A stretch of 64,000 bases of DNA from Glandiceps talaboti (GCF_964340395.1 NC_135559.1:19166650-19230649), one strand, 5' to 3'; shown: positions 9,282 through 20,663, counted from the first letter of the stretch. The notes: generated by a model from the sequence alone, not told the origin. Translations and numbers: made by a program.

Positions 9282-10470
9282 GTCAAAACTGTCTAAGCAT
9301 TCACCCTGACAGAGCGGCCACCTTCTCTTAGCGGTCACTTTGTGGCAGTCTCGTGCAATTTTACATGTTAATGACACTTGATAAAACGGCCACCTCTTTA
9401 AGGCGGTCAGCGGCCACCTATTACCGGCCCAATTTGGTAATTATACCATGTATAAAGGTCAGTATCTTTGAGTTGAAACTCTCAATTGAAATAGAAAGTC
9501 TTCAGAGGTAGTCCGATGTTTTGTTTTATCGCCGTATCGGTGTGAAAACACACACCTCCTTTGGTTTACGGAAACAAGACAATGACGTAGTTCATTCATG
9601 TTATTCACTATGGCCACACTGTGGGCATCACCCGGTAACATCAAACAGGGTGACTGTACCGCCAATAGACCCACAGTAATGTCAACGATACCCGTTTAAC
9701 ACTTGCTGCAATGCCGAAAGGAGTCAGAAACTTTACAATTGTACAATTGACAGGTCATAGGTCAAAGTGCGTCATCACGTAACACGTGAACCACAGTCCC
9801 TCTGTGCGTGAACGTAACAAAACATCAATGGCAGCAACTGTGTTTATAATCGCAGTGCGAGAGCTTCGTACATGTACCATTCCATGCTTTAGCATCGTAG
9901 CTGTCACGTCGTAACAAATCGTATCACAGCATTATTTACAGTTTATCACCGAAATCATGGCGAAGGCTGTTCGGAAGACTTTGACTTTGAACGAGAAGGT
10001 CGAGGTTATCAGTCTGTACAAAGCAAGTGGTTGTTCTGTGGGCTCAAACTGGCTGAGAAGTATGGTGTTGGGCGTGCCCAGATACTGAACATACTAAAAC
10101 GCAAGTCTGAATATTTGGCAATGCACCAGGTGATCGTAGAAGAAAGATTCGAAAGACGAAAAACTGTGTTACATAAATTTGTAATTGGACTAGACTGTAT
10201 TCATGATTGATATTTTTCACAGAAACTGCAAAATTATAATGTATCATGCAAAGCAGAGTTGTCATTGAATTGTAAATACATGTACATGTATTTTTGATGT
10301 GAGATTAAATAATTAGTTTTGAAACCCTTAATATTGTGTTGTATTTAGTTTGCGTCCCCACTTCTCTTAACCGATTACAAAAACAACCAACCCTCTACAG
10401 AAAGGCCACCTCTCTATAGTGGCAACATATTGTTGGTCCCTTGGCTGACCACTATACACAGGTTTGACTG
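9282..10470 (+). mobile_element. pogo/Tigger-like DNA transposon relic
   Basis: Both edges are flanked by TA (9280-9281 and 10471-10472). The ends match as an inverted pair: GTCAAAACTGTCTAA on the left, and AGTCAAACCTGTGTA on the reverse of the right. Subterminal GGCCACCTCTnTA motifs recur inside both arms. TA target sites and such ends are typical of the pogo group of Tc1/mariner. The interior keeps only the start of a CENP-B-like HTH protein (9957-10210). At 1.2 kb it is far shorter than an autonomous element. Confidence 0.7.
9957..10210 (+). pseudogene. Tigger-type transposase N-terminus (HTH, frameshifted)
   Basis: The ATG at 9957 opens MAKAVRKTLTLNEKVEVI, then SLYKASGCS. After a frameshift near 10040 the sequence continues LKLAEKYGVGRAQILNILKR to a stop at 10210. 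This is the psq-like first helix-turn-helix of CENP-B/Tigger transposases (basic start, LxxKVxVI, LAEKYGVGxxQIxNIL). The second HTH and the DDE catalytic domain are missing, so it is dead. Confidence 0.65.
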
Positions 10471-10626
10471 TAGTTTTAAAACTCAATGAGTGAATTGATC
10501 AATATCACACACAAAATAAGTAATATTGCACCACAAAAATTGACCATTCAATCGATCAATCATTCAACCAAATAATGAATCAATCAATCAACCGATCGAT
10601 CAATCAATCAGTTACATGCTCGCTGC

Positions 10627-10935
10627 CCCCCCCCCCCCCCCCCCCCCCCCGTGGTAACAGTTGAAAATAGGGGGAAAAAGTGAAATAAACAACATTTTAA
10701 GACTTTCTTTGAAATGTAGAGAAAATAATATTTGAAATCCTGAAAATTGCGATTATTTGCCCTTTACCCTATACTCAGACCACTGCACTAAGGGACTTGT
10801 CAGTTTCTTCAGCCTGGGGGGGGGGGTGGATTCTTAAATTGGGCCGACAAAAAGTCACTGACCCCCTATCTGTAAAATCAAAAACAGGCTGACCCCCCCC
10901 ATCACTTAATTCTAAAACATGATGACCCCCCCCCA
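10627..10935. repeat. Homopolymer C/G tracts in the GTGACCCCC repeat family
   Basis: A C run at 10627-10650, a G run near 10817 and further C runs near 10895 and 10926, separated by motifs such as AAAACAGGCTGACCCCC. Related to the copies at 385-510 and 12805-12955. No coding potential. Confidence 0.6.
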
Positions 10936-10938
10936 CAC

Positions 10939-11072
<134 letters not shown>

Positions 11073-11204
11073 CACATGACAGGTATTTTTTTATCGTGGT
11101 TCAGTGTGGACTGCTTGACTGTCTTGCATCTACTTTATAAGATCCTGGGATAGCACTATCATAATTGTAATTATTGACTGCACAGGGTAGATATATTCCA
11201 AAAG

Positions 11205-12240
11205 GAGTTTAATAGCATCTTGACAGTGAAAGATATTGGAAAGCTTGAGCAGGGAATATGTATATCTCTTATGGGGGGGGGGGGGGTCCCCCCCTAGAAG
11301 CCGTTGAGGTTTTTTACTCTGAAAAGTCAATTTTGAGACTATTCAGACCCTTTCAGACAATAATTTCCAAGCTTTACAAAACAGCACCAACATGTAAAAG
11401 AAAAAAATATATTTGAAATATTAAGTTTGATAGCATCTTGACAGTAAGAGGTAGGGGGAAGAGCTTGAGACTGGGATGTGTACACCTCATACAGTGGGGG
11501 GGGGGGGGGGTTCCTAGGGGGTCTCCCCTTAGAAGTCCAGGAGGTTTTTTACTCTGAAAAGTCAATTTTGAGACTATTCAGACCCTTTCAGCCAATAATT
11601 TCCAAGCTTTACAAGAAAGACAGCACCAACATGTAAAAAGCAACTACACAGGGTTGAAATATTTTTGAAATATACTTTGATAGCATCTTGGGAAGAGCTT
11701 GAAACTGGGATATGTCCACCTCATGTGGGTGGTGCAAGGGGGTCTCCCTCTAGAAGCCCTTGAGGATTTTTACTCTTAAAGCCAATTTTTAGGCTATTCA
11801 GACCCTTTCAAGCAAGTATCAGAAACTATTCTTTATAACTCACACAGGGTTGAAATATGTTCTTCTCAAGTTAAATGGCATTATTTACATGTAGTAAAGG
11901 TCAGCACATCTACTGGTAGTATCATTGGTAGGGGAGATTAAGAGTTTAAGGCAATTTTAGACTACCTTGGCAAACATTTCACATCTTTAAAAGACTATCA
12001 TCTCAAATTAGAATTGGGTGAAAATATTTAAGAAAAGTTTAATACCATTATGACTGTAAAAAGGTTGTTGGTTCATCTGAGTGTTGGTTGAATGCATGAG
12101 TGACCTTTGGGTGAGGGAGTCCTTGGACGTTTTCCCCTGGCAGATCTGCAGTTTTTTGCTGCTATTAAGGCAATGTTTAGGTTATTCATAGCCTTTGAGG
12201 TAATATTTCCAAGCTTCGAATAGCTAACGTAAATGTAAGT
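11205..12240. repeat. About 230-250-bp tandem repeats (four diverged units)
   Basis: Units start with TAGCATCTTGACAGT-like sequence at about 11212, 11428 and 11678, with a diverged one near 12045. Each holds a G-rich tract, CTAGAAGCC, and a tail ATTTCCAAGCTT. The short minus-strand ORFs here (MTFQSKKP...) come from the repeat and are not genes. Confidence 0.75.
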
Positions 12241-12979
12241 TTTAAATGAGTTTCCCATGTCACATAAAAATGGCCCCGTAACATTGGTATAGTGGCATTA
12301 ATATTGCATATATAGTAAATAAAGTCAAAGGTACAATGTTAGAAAACTTTAAGTGGTCATACCTAGTGTATACATGTAATAGAAACTGGAATCTGATGAG
12401 ATGTTGTGATTTGTAGTGTCAATAACATGTAGTGTCCAACATAGAAAATGTATTAATCCCTTCTGACAAGTTCATAGTGATGAGTAGGGAACATTTTAGA
12501 TTAACTTCTTTTATAAACTATCTACGAAGATTACCATTATGAAACCTTCAAGTTCACTTTTGCCCCAAAGTGCAATATAAGTGAAGCACTGATTGTGAAA
12601 CAGCTAAGCATTTACATGACATGTTCTGTAACTAGTGTGGTAGCTAGGTAATACATGTATATGTATATTTATAGTTATGCTTGAACTAATAAGTAAGAAT
12701 TAATGTAAGAAACAGGGAGAAAAACAAATATTTACATGTACCACATTTCAGGCAACTTGCTATATGCCATTGTAGAAAAAAGATTTTTTTTCTTTTATCA
12801 CAATCCAAAACACAATGACCCCCCCCCCATCCACAATTTTGAAAACAGCATGACCCCCCCCCCCACTGCCAATTTCAAAAACAGGGTGACCCCCTCCCAA
12901 TCCACACCCCCCCCCCCCCCTCCCCAGGCTAAAGAAACTGACCGGTCCCTAAGTAAAATGTACATGTCGTGGCATACAA
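12241..12979. other. Gene-free spacer with a C-rich repeat at 12805-12955
   Basis: AT-rich sequence with no coding or structural signal to about 12800. A GTGACCCCC-family copy follows, ending CTGACCGGTCCCTAAG. The ORFs over the C-rich part (12736-13050) are low-complexity proline or glycine artefacts. Confidence 0.6.
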
Positions 12980-13359
12980 GTCTAACAGCATACCCCCATG
13001 CGCAGGACACTCCTCCAAGCAGGCACCTCCAAGCTCAGGACGCCCCCTAGGAACATGTTCGTGAAATGCTTTTGTTTATCCTTGTGTTCTTTGTGTAACG
13101 ATACCATTCGAGGTGGTACTGGGTGTGTACGTTTATAGTTGTTCGATACTCTTAATTTTTTTTTACCCTTTGTAGGAATTGAAATCATTAGGTTGTCCTT
13201 GTAAACTGTATTTTTTGCTTTTTATCTCTTAATTTCCTTATCACATGACTTTGTATGTTTTCAATAATATAGCATTTCGTACACTCTTTCTTGTATTATT
13301 TTGTTGACAGCTAGCTATATATAAATTCCTAAAGGATCACTGATCACTGACACTAGCGC

Positions 13360-14470
13360 ATTATCATTTCCCGAGACCGTCCCCAAGCTGGAGCTACTTC
13401 CAATGTTCGGAGATGCAAGTTTCGAGTGGCAGTGTCGATATCGCTGCCAAACAATGTGTTCAATACCTTGGAGCTGACTTGGACCAATCATTGTCAGGTG
13501 AAACTATGGCAGCCAAGGTTGTTAAAAAATCACACTCTCATCTGAAGTTTTTATATCGCAATAAGTAATTAGTAGATACTAATATCAGAAAACTACTCGC
13601 TAATTGTCTAGTTCAATGTCATTTTGATTATACCAGTTCATATTGGTATAGTGCCTTGACTATATGGAAAGCAAACACAAACTTCAAACTTCTCAAAATA
13701 AGGTTATACGATTTGTCCTGGATGTGCCACCGCGGACTTTATATTGAACCAACTCATTTCAAAGAATTGGGATGGCTCCCCGTCGGTCACAGGGTTTCAT
13801 ATATCAAGCTCACCATACATATGTATACATTGTACATAGAGTTAGAACAGGATTGGCACCCAAATATCTACCCGATCCATTTGTTTTTAGTCATGTATAT
13901 AGAACTAGATCTGGTCCCTATTCTATTTTTATTCCAAGTGGGGCTCGGTTTTATCAGAATAGTTTTGTTTATACAGCCAGTGTGCAATGGAACAAAGTAC
14001 AAAGTAATGTACAGAGCGTAACTTCTAGTACTCTTTTTAAGAAATGGTTGAAAGGATACTTTTATGATTTAATGGATCGATGTACGGTGTAAAAGATGAC
14101 TTCCTTTTTTACTGATTGTTGTTTATTCTCTTGTGAGTTTAATCTGTATGTTGGTAAAGTTGAGTTTGTCTGTTGTATGTGGGACCACAGTGGAAATAAG
14201 TTTTTAACTTTTCTGTGTTATCCCAGCACAATAACGTTTATTTTCTTTGTTGTAACTGTTTTCTGTATAACTGTATACTGAATGTTTATTTTATTGTGCT
14301 GAAATAAATCAAATCAAATCAATACCATATTAGACAAGTACATTAACATTTCCCGAAACCGTCCCCAAGCTGGAGCTACTAACAATACCATATTAGACTA
14401 GTACATGTACATTAACATTTATTGAGACCGTCCCAAGCTGGAGCTACTTGCAATACGATATTAGACTAGT
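13360..14470 (+). repeat. Satellite-like ~70-bp unit split by a LINE
   Basis: Units containing GAGACCGTCCCCAAGCTGG followed by AGCTACT occur at about 13363-13404, 14330-14393 and 14394-14470. The LINE at 13405-14325 lies between the first and second, so it inserted inside a short tandem array. Confidence 0.65.
13405..14325 (+). pseudogene. LINE fragment, reverse transcriptase C-terminus
   Basis: Broken frames encode QYLGADLDQSLSGE, HFDYTSSYWYSAL, FKELGWLPVGHRVSYIKL and FVYTASVQWNKVQ, the order seen in the end of CR1/Jockey-group reverse transcriptases. There are stops after YRNK and a frameshift before the last segment. A 3' tail of (AATCA)n ends it at about 14325. 5'-truncated and inactive. 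Confidence 0.75.
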
Positions 14471-15060
14471 ATTTATTTATTTATTTATTTATTCATTTGA
14501 GATGTCTACAGGATTACCCCATTTACAGACACTCTGAATTTGGAAAGACTAAAATGCATACATATAAAAATAGAAATAAAATAAATTAAAAAAAGATAAA
14601 ATTACTGAAATTGCGTTAAATTCACAAATCAACTATTTCATTTAGGACATCTTTTCTAAAAGTACTGAGACTTGAAAATATGTCAGTGTTTTGCAAGGTA
14701 TTGATAAAATTGAACGTCCTAGGTAAAAACAAGTTTTTCCTTTGAGTACAATTAAAATGTGCCATTTTGAATGTGCAGTGGGAACGGAGATTCCTGGAGG
14801 GCACATGAAACAGGACATTGGCAACAATATACATTGAGTTAAAAGAGCATTTATATAAAAAGACTGCATCCAGCAATTTCCTACGAGATTGAAGACTTTG
14901 AATATTAAAATACTGACAAAGACTACTGTAATCGAGGTTTACTCCTTTACCATGGAACGATTTGTGTAACTCCCAGCTTAAATTAGTTGAGAGGACAACG
15001 CCAAGATCTTTCTTGGTTTACACGGTCGATTTTGATGCCGTTACGCTTACATTGAACTGC
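14471..15060 (-). pseudogene. LINE fragment on the minus strand
   Basis: The minus strand encodes NGIKIDRVNQ, then KDLGVVLSTNLSW after a one-base shift, then HFNCTQRKNLFLPRTFNFIN and LSTFRKDVLNEIVDL. These are the hallmarks of a LINE RT C-terminus (KDLGV...W, RTWN-like, SLxxFKxxL). The (AAAT)n tail lies at 14471-14500. It points opposite to the neighbouring LINE at 13405. Confidence 0.75.
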
Positions 15061-15329
15061 ACATGCGTAAACAATATTTGTATGCGGCCTGCGCTTGGAG
15101 GTGCCTGGAGGAGTGTCCTTCGCTGAGAAGTATGCTGTTAGACCCTACTCTGTTGTGGTCTGAGATTTAGATTTCGAAACGTCCGGATGGTGTAATTACA
15201 TAATGGTCCCAAAACACGCACTTACATAACACACTAACCCAATGACGCGTCGTCTCGCCTATTCGGATTCACCAAGGTGACTCATAGTCTAGGTTATCTT
15301 CGAACAAAATCAATATTTGTAGTTAGCTC

Positions 15330-15535
15330 CACAGGGGCGTGTAATATTGCATAGATTGTTGTTTTCCAGGTCTATAGACTAAATATAACAACCTTTTGAA
15401 TATATATTCCTACCTGTACAGGGAAAGATATTTATAGTATACGTAGTACTATAGATTGATACATTTGTGGCAGCAAGATTCGTATGATATTTTCCTAAGA
15501 AAACGGAAATCTAAGCAATAATACACGCCCCTGTG
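15330..15535. mobile_element. hAT-type MITE, 206 bp, with 8-bp target duplication
   Basis: Ends CACAGGGGCGTGTA are inverted and continue imperfectly to about 27 bp. Perfect direct repeats GTTAGCTC flank it at 15322-15329 and 15536-15543. An 8-bp target duplication with CAGGGG-type ends is diagnostic of the hAT superfamily. No coding capacity. Confidence 0.85.
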
Positions 15536-15790
15536 GTTAGCTCTGGATAAATCAAGAGCTACAAAGTAGTATACAATATAAACACTTAAGTAACAGAAGT
15601 GCCACGCTTATACGGCCGTCGCGTCGCTCCATATATACATTTTCAGAGGGACGTAGTCAGAATCGCGGTTCGGGCTCAGGTCGTATCTCAGACCCCCGGG
15701 CTCAGACCGTTCTACTTCCATGATGTATACTAAGTTGACGCAGGCAGACACAGGCAGCAAAAAGGGAATGGATGCTAGGTGATCAATGAG

Positions 15791-16438
15791 GGTCCTACTA
15801 ATTTATGCCCGGGACTGCCCGGGCCCAAAGTAGAAGTGTGCTTACGATTTTAATCACAGATTTCCACACTACAGATATAATATAATTGCTATCACGCAAA
15901 AATATATTTGTACATGCTTAAAACACCGTTTTATCACACAAACATTGCACCCCTGTTCCTGCTCTAGTAAACTGAACGCCATCTTGGACTCAAGACTCGA
16001 CTATTCTGTACGGGGGGGTTGCAGGATTTTTAGCATGGGCGGAAAAGTTTTTAGTACTGCATGCAACGCCCGATATAGAAACTGTCAACAGTCGTGGATG
16101 TTTGCCAAGAGACTTTCTGTGTAATTATAAAAGGATGGTGAATTATTTGTGTCACAAACATGCATGTGTTGTTACACACGTCAAAGTTACCTTTCCTGGC
16201 ACCCCTATCGTAGACTGGTCGAGTCTGACTATCAAAATACCGTCCTAAAATAAAATCGCTTGGTCGTGGATTTTGTTGTGTGTAAAAACGGTGTTTTCAA
16301 CTCTTCACACTCTGCTCTTTGCTGCGACAAAGATTTGTTTTGGTTTAAAAGCAGTAATCTGCACCGAGAACAGCAAGAAGATTCCTACATTTGCCCCGGG
16401 CAGCGTCCGGGCAGTCCCGGGCATAAATTAGTAGGACC
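15791..16438. mobile_element. 648-bp element with perfect 32-bp inverted ends
   Basis: Left 15791-15822 and right 16407-16438 are exact reverse complements over 32 bp. They start GGTCCTACTAATTTATGCCC and continue into a GGGACTGCCCGG block that contains SmaI-like CCCGGG palindromes. No target duplication was recognised and no transposase is present, so it is a non-autonomous DNA element. The small ORF at 16260-16499 runs through the right arm and is not supported as a gene. Confidence 0.75.
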
Positions 16439-16511
16439 GGATCACTTCAGTGACACTGTCAGGGCAGATTCATTATATCAAAAGCTGAGCAACATTTAGT
16501 CTTACACATAC

Positions 16512-17260
16512 CTAGTACCTGGTAGCAAAACGCCGGCCTCCTAAAGTCTGCCGAAGTAACTAACTATATATTCCTTAGGCAGTTGAATTTTTTCGGACAT
16601 AACCTTGGCTCACCCACGGTCCGCATGCACGTTTGGTGTATGAAGAGAAAACGTCTGCAGATGAGCGCCCGCATTCGATGAACCTAACTAAGTTACAGAC
16701 AACGCTTGACCCCGTCCACAGGAGCATGTAGTCTTGTTTGTACGTATTGATAGATACATGAAATTTCACTTCACGAACAGCTACTTTTAGGCCGTTTTGC
16801 TTGTTTGAATGGAAAATCAAATGCCATTACCAATTTTGCTGACAATATAGAGAAGAAGAGAAAGGGAGACACCAAGCGAAAGTCCTGTAACAACAGCTCC
16901 ATATGCAAATAAGCATTTCACATGGCAATCACACAGTCCATACCAAGTGAGGTGATATCTAGACCAATAACTGAAGGATGTGTTATAACGTCTTATAGTG
17001 ACCAAAATTTGCATACAGAGGGCATTACAATATTTGTTTTCTATTTTTCCTAGGGTACTGTACATGTTGCATGGGACCCCTACTAGTGATTAAACCTGCT
17101 GACTACGGAACGAATACACATGCCTGGTAATGTTATGGGTTATAAAAGACATGTTTTCTGAATTTAATTGGGCATTCATGGACGTCAAATTGCCCTTCAT
17201 TTACTGGTTTTCAGCCTCAGGAAAGAGTTACTATATAAAAGCCCTTGAGGTAGTAGCCTT
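16512..17260 (-). promoter_or_regulatory. Candidate promoter and untranslated first exon of gene A
   Basis: Homologous to 35490-36140 and positioned likewise relative to its ZNF gene. On the minus strand it ends at a strong donor (ACTAG|GTATGTGTAAG, exon edge 16512). It contains a conserved GC-rich block with GGGCGCTC near 16663-16670. The matching acceptor at 7801 would make an intron of about 8.7 kb. The transcription start is not determined, and the exon call rests on conservation and splice signals only. Confidence 0.45.
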
Positions 17261-17274
17261 GGGGTTGGGGTGAG

Positions 17275-18228
17275 GGTATAAATATGTTGATGATTTGACT
17301 ATGATTGAGAATACATCTGTTTATGATTGTAATAATATGCAAATTGAACTGCAGCGATTTGAAAAGTGGTCACAAGATAATAATATGTCACTCAACCCTT
17401 CAAAATGCCATTCAATGGATGTATCATTTGTCAAGAAACCTCCGCCATCAACGTCTTTGCAACTTGCTGGACAAGAACTTGTATCGACAGATGTGCTCAA
17501 TATACTAGGAGTCAAAATTGCTAAAACCATGAAATGGGATATACATATCAGTGACATTACAAGGCGTGCGAGTGGCCGTTTGTTTTTGCTAAGTTCACTT
17601 AAGAGATTTGGCCTTAGTAGAAGTGATCTGATCACAATTTATATCGGGTACATTCGACCTTTATTGGAATATGCTGTACCTGTATGGCATCCTGGGTTAA
17701 CCGTTAAGCAACATGATTCATTAGAACGTATTCAGAAAGGCCTATGTATCATATCAACAGGCACTTGAGACAGGTAAAATTGTAGATATGAAACAGAGAC
17801 GCGATAATATATGTTTAAACTTTGCGAAATCACTCAAAAAGTCTAGATTACACAGTGACTGGCTTACTAAGGAACGTACGTAGCGATGAAATCGGCCTTG
17901 AATTACGTAATTCTCGTCAACTATCTCTACCTAGGATACGTACACAGACATATGCTAAAAGTGCAATTCCTTACATGATTAAATTATGGAATGATGACAA
18001 ACACACTTGTTAGAAGCATTTTAAATGGTTCAGTGGTTAGTGTCTTCGTGTGTGTCCGTTGCCGTGCCCTTTTGTTAGTTGTAATTGTGTAAAGTTATTT
18101 TGATTCTGTCTTAACATGAAATGTAAAGGTTTTAATGTTTGCTATATTTTAAATTTATCAGTTATGTGAAGTTGTCGCAATTCAGTCTCTGACTGCTACG
18201 AACAATTTTAATAAACCATTAATTATTA

Positions 18229-18257
<29 letters not shown>
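17275..18257 (+). pseudogene. LINE fragment with YVDD reverse-transcriptase motif
   Basis: Begins just before KYVDDLTMIE (the catalytic Y-x-DD box) and runs through MSLNPSKCHSMDVSF, LGVKI, GYIRPLLEYAVPVWHP and ERIQKG to a stop at 17768. Homology continues in other frames (LKKSRLHSDWL, AKSAIPYMIKLWND). A 3' (ATT)n tail lies at 18215-18257. The N-terminal RT and the endonuclease are absent. CR1/Jockey-like and non-functional. Confidence 0.82.
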
Positions 18258-18260
<3 letters not shown>

Positions 18261-18829
18261 CCACGGTTTTGACCCCCTTTTTCGATTCATGTAGACTTTT
18301 GAGTCTTGATTTTTAAAGCATTATGTAGAGGTTTGACGAACCTCTTTGAATACATTTATGACTTCTGACCCCATATTATGAACAAAGTTGTTACCATGGG
18401 TTGTTTTCAGTCATCTTTATCGGAAGTAGGCGCCCTTCTCCTCGGCCCCTGAGGCAGCCAATGAAATATCGATGACTTTAGCATATACGTGTAACATGAA
18501 AGTGTATCAAAAATGTTCAAAACTCGTGACATTCGACCTCTTTTTCTGGCTACAATGTAGACCTTTGACCCAAGTTTCTGGCTAAAATGTAGACTTTTGA
18601 CCGATATTTTGAATTTTTAGAGTTTGAGGAATTGCTTCGAAAATCCACAAACGTTGAGTGACTCTCCCCTACCCGGCTTGAATTTTTTTCGTAACCCCCC
18701 CCCCCACCCTTGACACAAACATTTTTCATAACCCCCTTCCATTTTACAATCATAACTCATTAAATGCTAATGGTACAGTACAAAAATTATACAAATTGAG
18801 GTTGAGTGTTCCATTGAAACACTACATGC
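18258..18829. other. Spacer between blocks I-A and I-B
   Basis: No gene. AT-rich, with a GTGACCCCC-family copy near 18650-18735. The stretch around 18610-18670 is an inverted relative of 54790-54830. Confidence 0.6.
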
Positions 18830-18880
18830 ACACATACACATGTATACATATGCATATATACGTAGGTATGTACATACATA

Positions 18881-20002
18881 CTTGTACTCCGGCTGGGCGT
18901 TAAATTTCGACTGACAGTTACAAATGAGGCTATTGACCAATCAGGGAAAAGCGTGAAGACCAGTGTATCAGCAGAGTAGCAAATTTATCAAATGTCGGTG
19001 GCGGAAGTGTATTTGCTGTGTATGAGATCCAATTAATGGCATCCAGGGAAGAGTGATTAGACGGAGACAATCATAACAAAAACGTGACCCCTGACTGTGA
19101 CTGAACAGGTAAGACTTCCGTTCACAAGTTGAACACTATTTTCGTAATAATAAACATTACCTCAGAGTGTATTTAGAAGGTGAATAAAATACACATAATT
19201 TCAACTTGTACTTGCAAGGTAGACTGTATAATGGCAGGGAGAAAGCGACGGTTTGCTGTTATGACATTTGAGGACATAGATCAGAAAGTGAAGACAAGTG
19301 TACTGAAAAATACACAGAAAAAAATACTAGCTCATCATGCAAGTTTGGAATAGTTGGGCCGAGGAGAGGGATGAAGACGGAATGGACAAAAAAGTCACAA
19401 TAATTGTGGACGGTATTGCACTGTAGTTTGAATGGTGTATTTTACTACAACTTGCGAGAGGTAGACGGTACTACTATTGCTTCGTAATACACAACATTTC
19501 AAAAGTTTGAATGGTGTATTTCATTTGCATGTAATTAATATGCTGTTTCTTTACGCTAGACATATAGATAAACAATTTCGCTAAAAGTTGTATTTTTGAT
19601 GTCAGTTGCCATGTTTTGTTTCATCAGTGGCAATTAAATTTCATATCACTAGTTGCATACACATGATGGATGTGATTGTATTGAGTAGTTTGTAATATGA
19701 ATGTCCTACATAATAATATCAAGCAAATACATAGTGGTATGAAATACACTGTACATTGGGATGTAATTGCTATTTTTGTCGTGCAACATAGCGATATAGT
19801 AACGTGTGTGACATTGAATGTTGACACAGGCATGTATTCAGTTTGTTGACATGTGTCAGCTTCGATAGGAAGTCACGTTGGCGTCAGGGTGTCTTGTCGA
19901 AAATCAAAACATAAACATTGAGTGTATGAAGTATTTCCTGGTAAGAATATGACACCATTGAATTATTTGCCGGGTACAAGATAAATGCCATCCGGGCATT
20001 TA

Positions 20003-20004
<2 letters not shown>
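18881..20004 (+). mobile_element. Crypton-like 1.1-kb element (block I-B only)
   Basis: Sits inside the (CATA)n tract and is absent from block I-A. The left edge CTTGTACTCCGGC is mirrored by GCCGGGTACAAG at 19969-19980. A hairpin (ATAAATGCC-atccg-GGCATTTAT) follows before the microsatellite resumes. The interior encodes a short, broken tyrosine-recombinase-like N-terminus (19231-19426). The name Crypton-like rests on that peptide alone. Confidence 0.5.
19231..19426 (+). pseudogene. Crypton/recombinase-like N-terminal peptide, frameshifted
   Basis: The ATG at 19231 gives 40 codons: MAGRKRRFAVMTFEDID, then KNTQKKILAHHAS and a stop at 19353. The +1 frame from 19349 continues NSWAEERDEDGMDKKVTI to a stop at 19426. 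The pattern (RF-x-EDID-KNTxK-x-W-ER) resembles the start of Crypton-related tyrosine recombinase proteins common in marine invertebrates. No catalytic domain remains. Confidence 0.4.
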
Positions 20005-20033
<29 letters not shown>

Positions 20034-20110
20034 CATACCGGTACATACATACATACATACATACATACATACACATACATACATACATACATACATACAT
20101 GTACATACAT
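20004..20110. repeat. (CATA)n microsatellite
   Basis: Two CATA runs separated by a CCGGTA interruption. It continues the tract broken by the upstream element. ORFs over it are artefacts. Confidence 0.95.
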
Positions 20111-20586
20111 ACATTTCCTTATGTTATGGATGTAGCATATTTCAAGAGAAAGGGGTAACAATGAATGCAGCTTATTCCCAAAGCAGTACTATAGGTAAAT
20201 TTTGAAATTAGGTGGTATTATTAGTTGAATCGAAGTTTGAAGGAGCCAAGTGGGGGTGGGTATGTGAGGGTGTTTCCCCTCCAGGAGATTTTTGAATTTC
20301 AAGGACTAAAAGAATGCTTTCTGGTGCTATTTTAAAATGTCAAATTTTGAGTACCCCCCCTAGGCCCTTTCAATCCCCAATTTTTGGGTAATCCCCCGTT
20401 TCACTCCCCAGTGTTCTTGAGTGACCCCCTGTCATAAATATCGACAGCTCCCTAAGCATCAACAATAAATCATAGAACATATATATTTCAATTTTTTATT
20501 TGGGCAATTAAAAACCATTAGCAACAGTTTACACTTACACATACACTGAAGTGATAGAAATGATAGATACAGGCACTAAAGCACTA

Positions 20587-20630
20587 GAGCGCTTCGAGCT
20601 CTTCGGAGATGAGGCGCATTACAAATTATC

Positions 20631-20660
<30 letters not shown>
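20587..20660 (+). mobile_element. LINE 3'-tail fragment (block I-B only)
   Basis: The sequence GAGCGCTTCGAGCTC, GGCGCATTACAAAT and a (TTA)n tract form the characteristic 3' terminus of CR1-group LINEs. The paralogous site at about 640-665 lacks it, so this severely 5'-truncated insertion postdates the duplication. Confidence 0.65.

Positions 20661-20663
<3 letters not shown>

Larger units (their letters stand above)
12980..15152. repeat. Inverted repeat pair enclosing LINE insertions
   Basis: 12980-13034 and 15093-15152 are inverted copies sharing TCTAACAGCATAC, GGACACTCCTCCA and a CACCTCCAAGC block. They could be the ends of an old TIR element of about 2.2 kb later invaded by two LINEs. No clear target-site duplication was found. 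Confidence 0.5.

Noticed and set aside
17321-17635. 104-codon minus-strand ORF
   Set aside because: Shadow of the LINE reverse-transcriptase frame on the plus strand.
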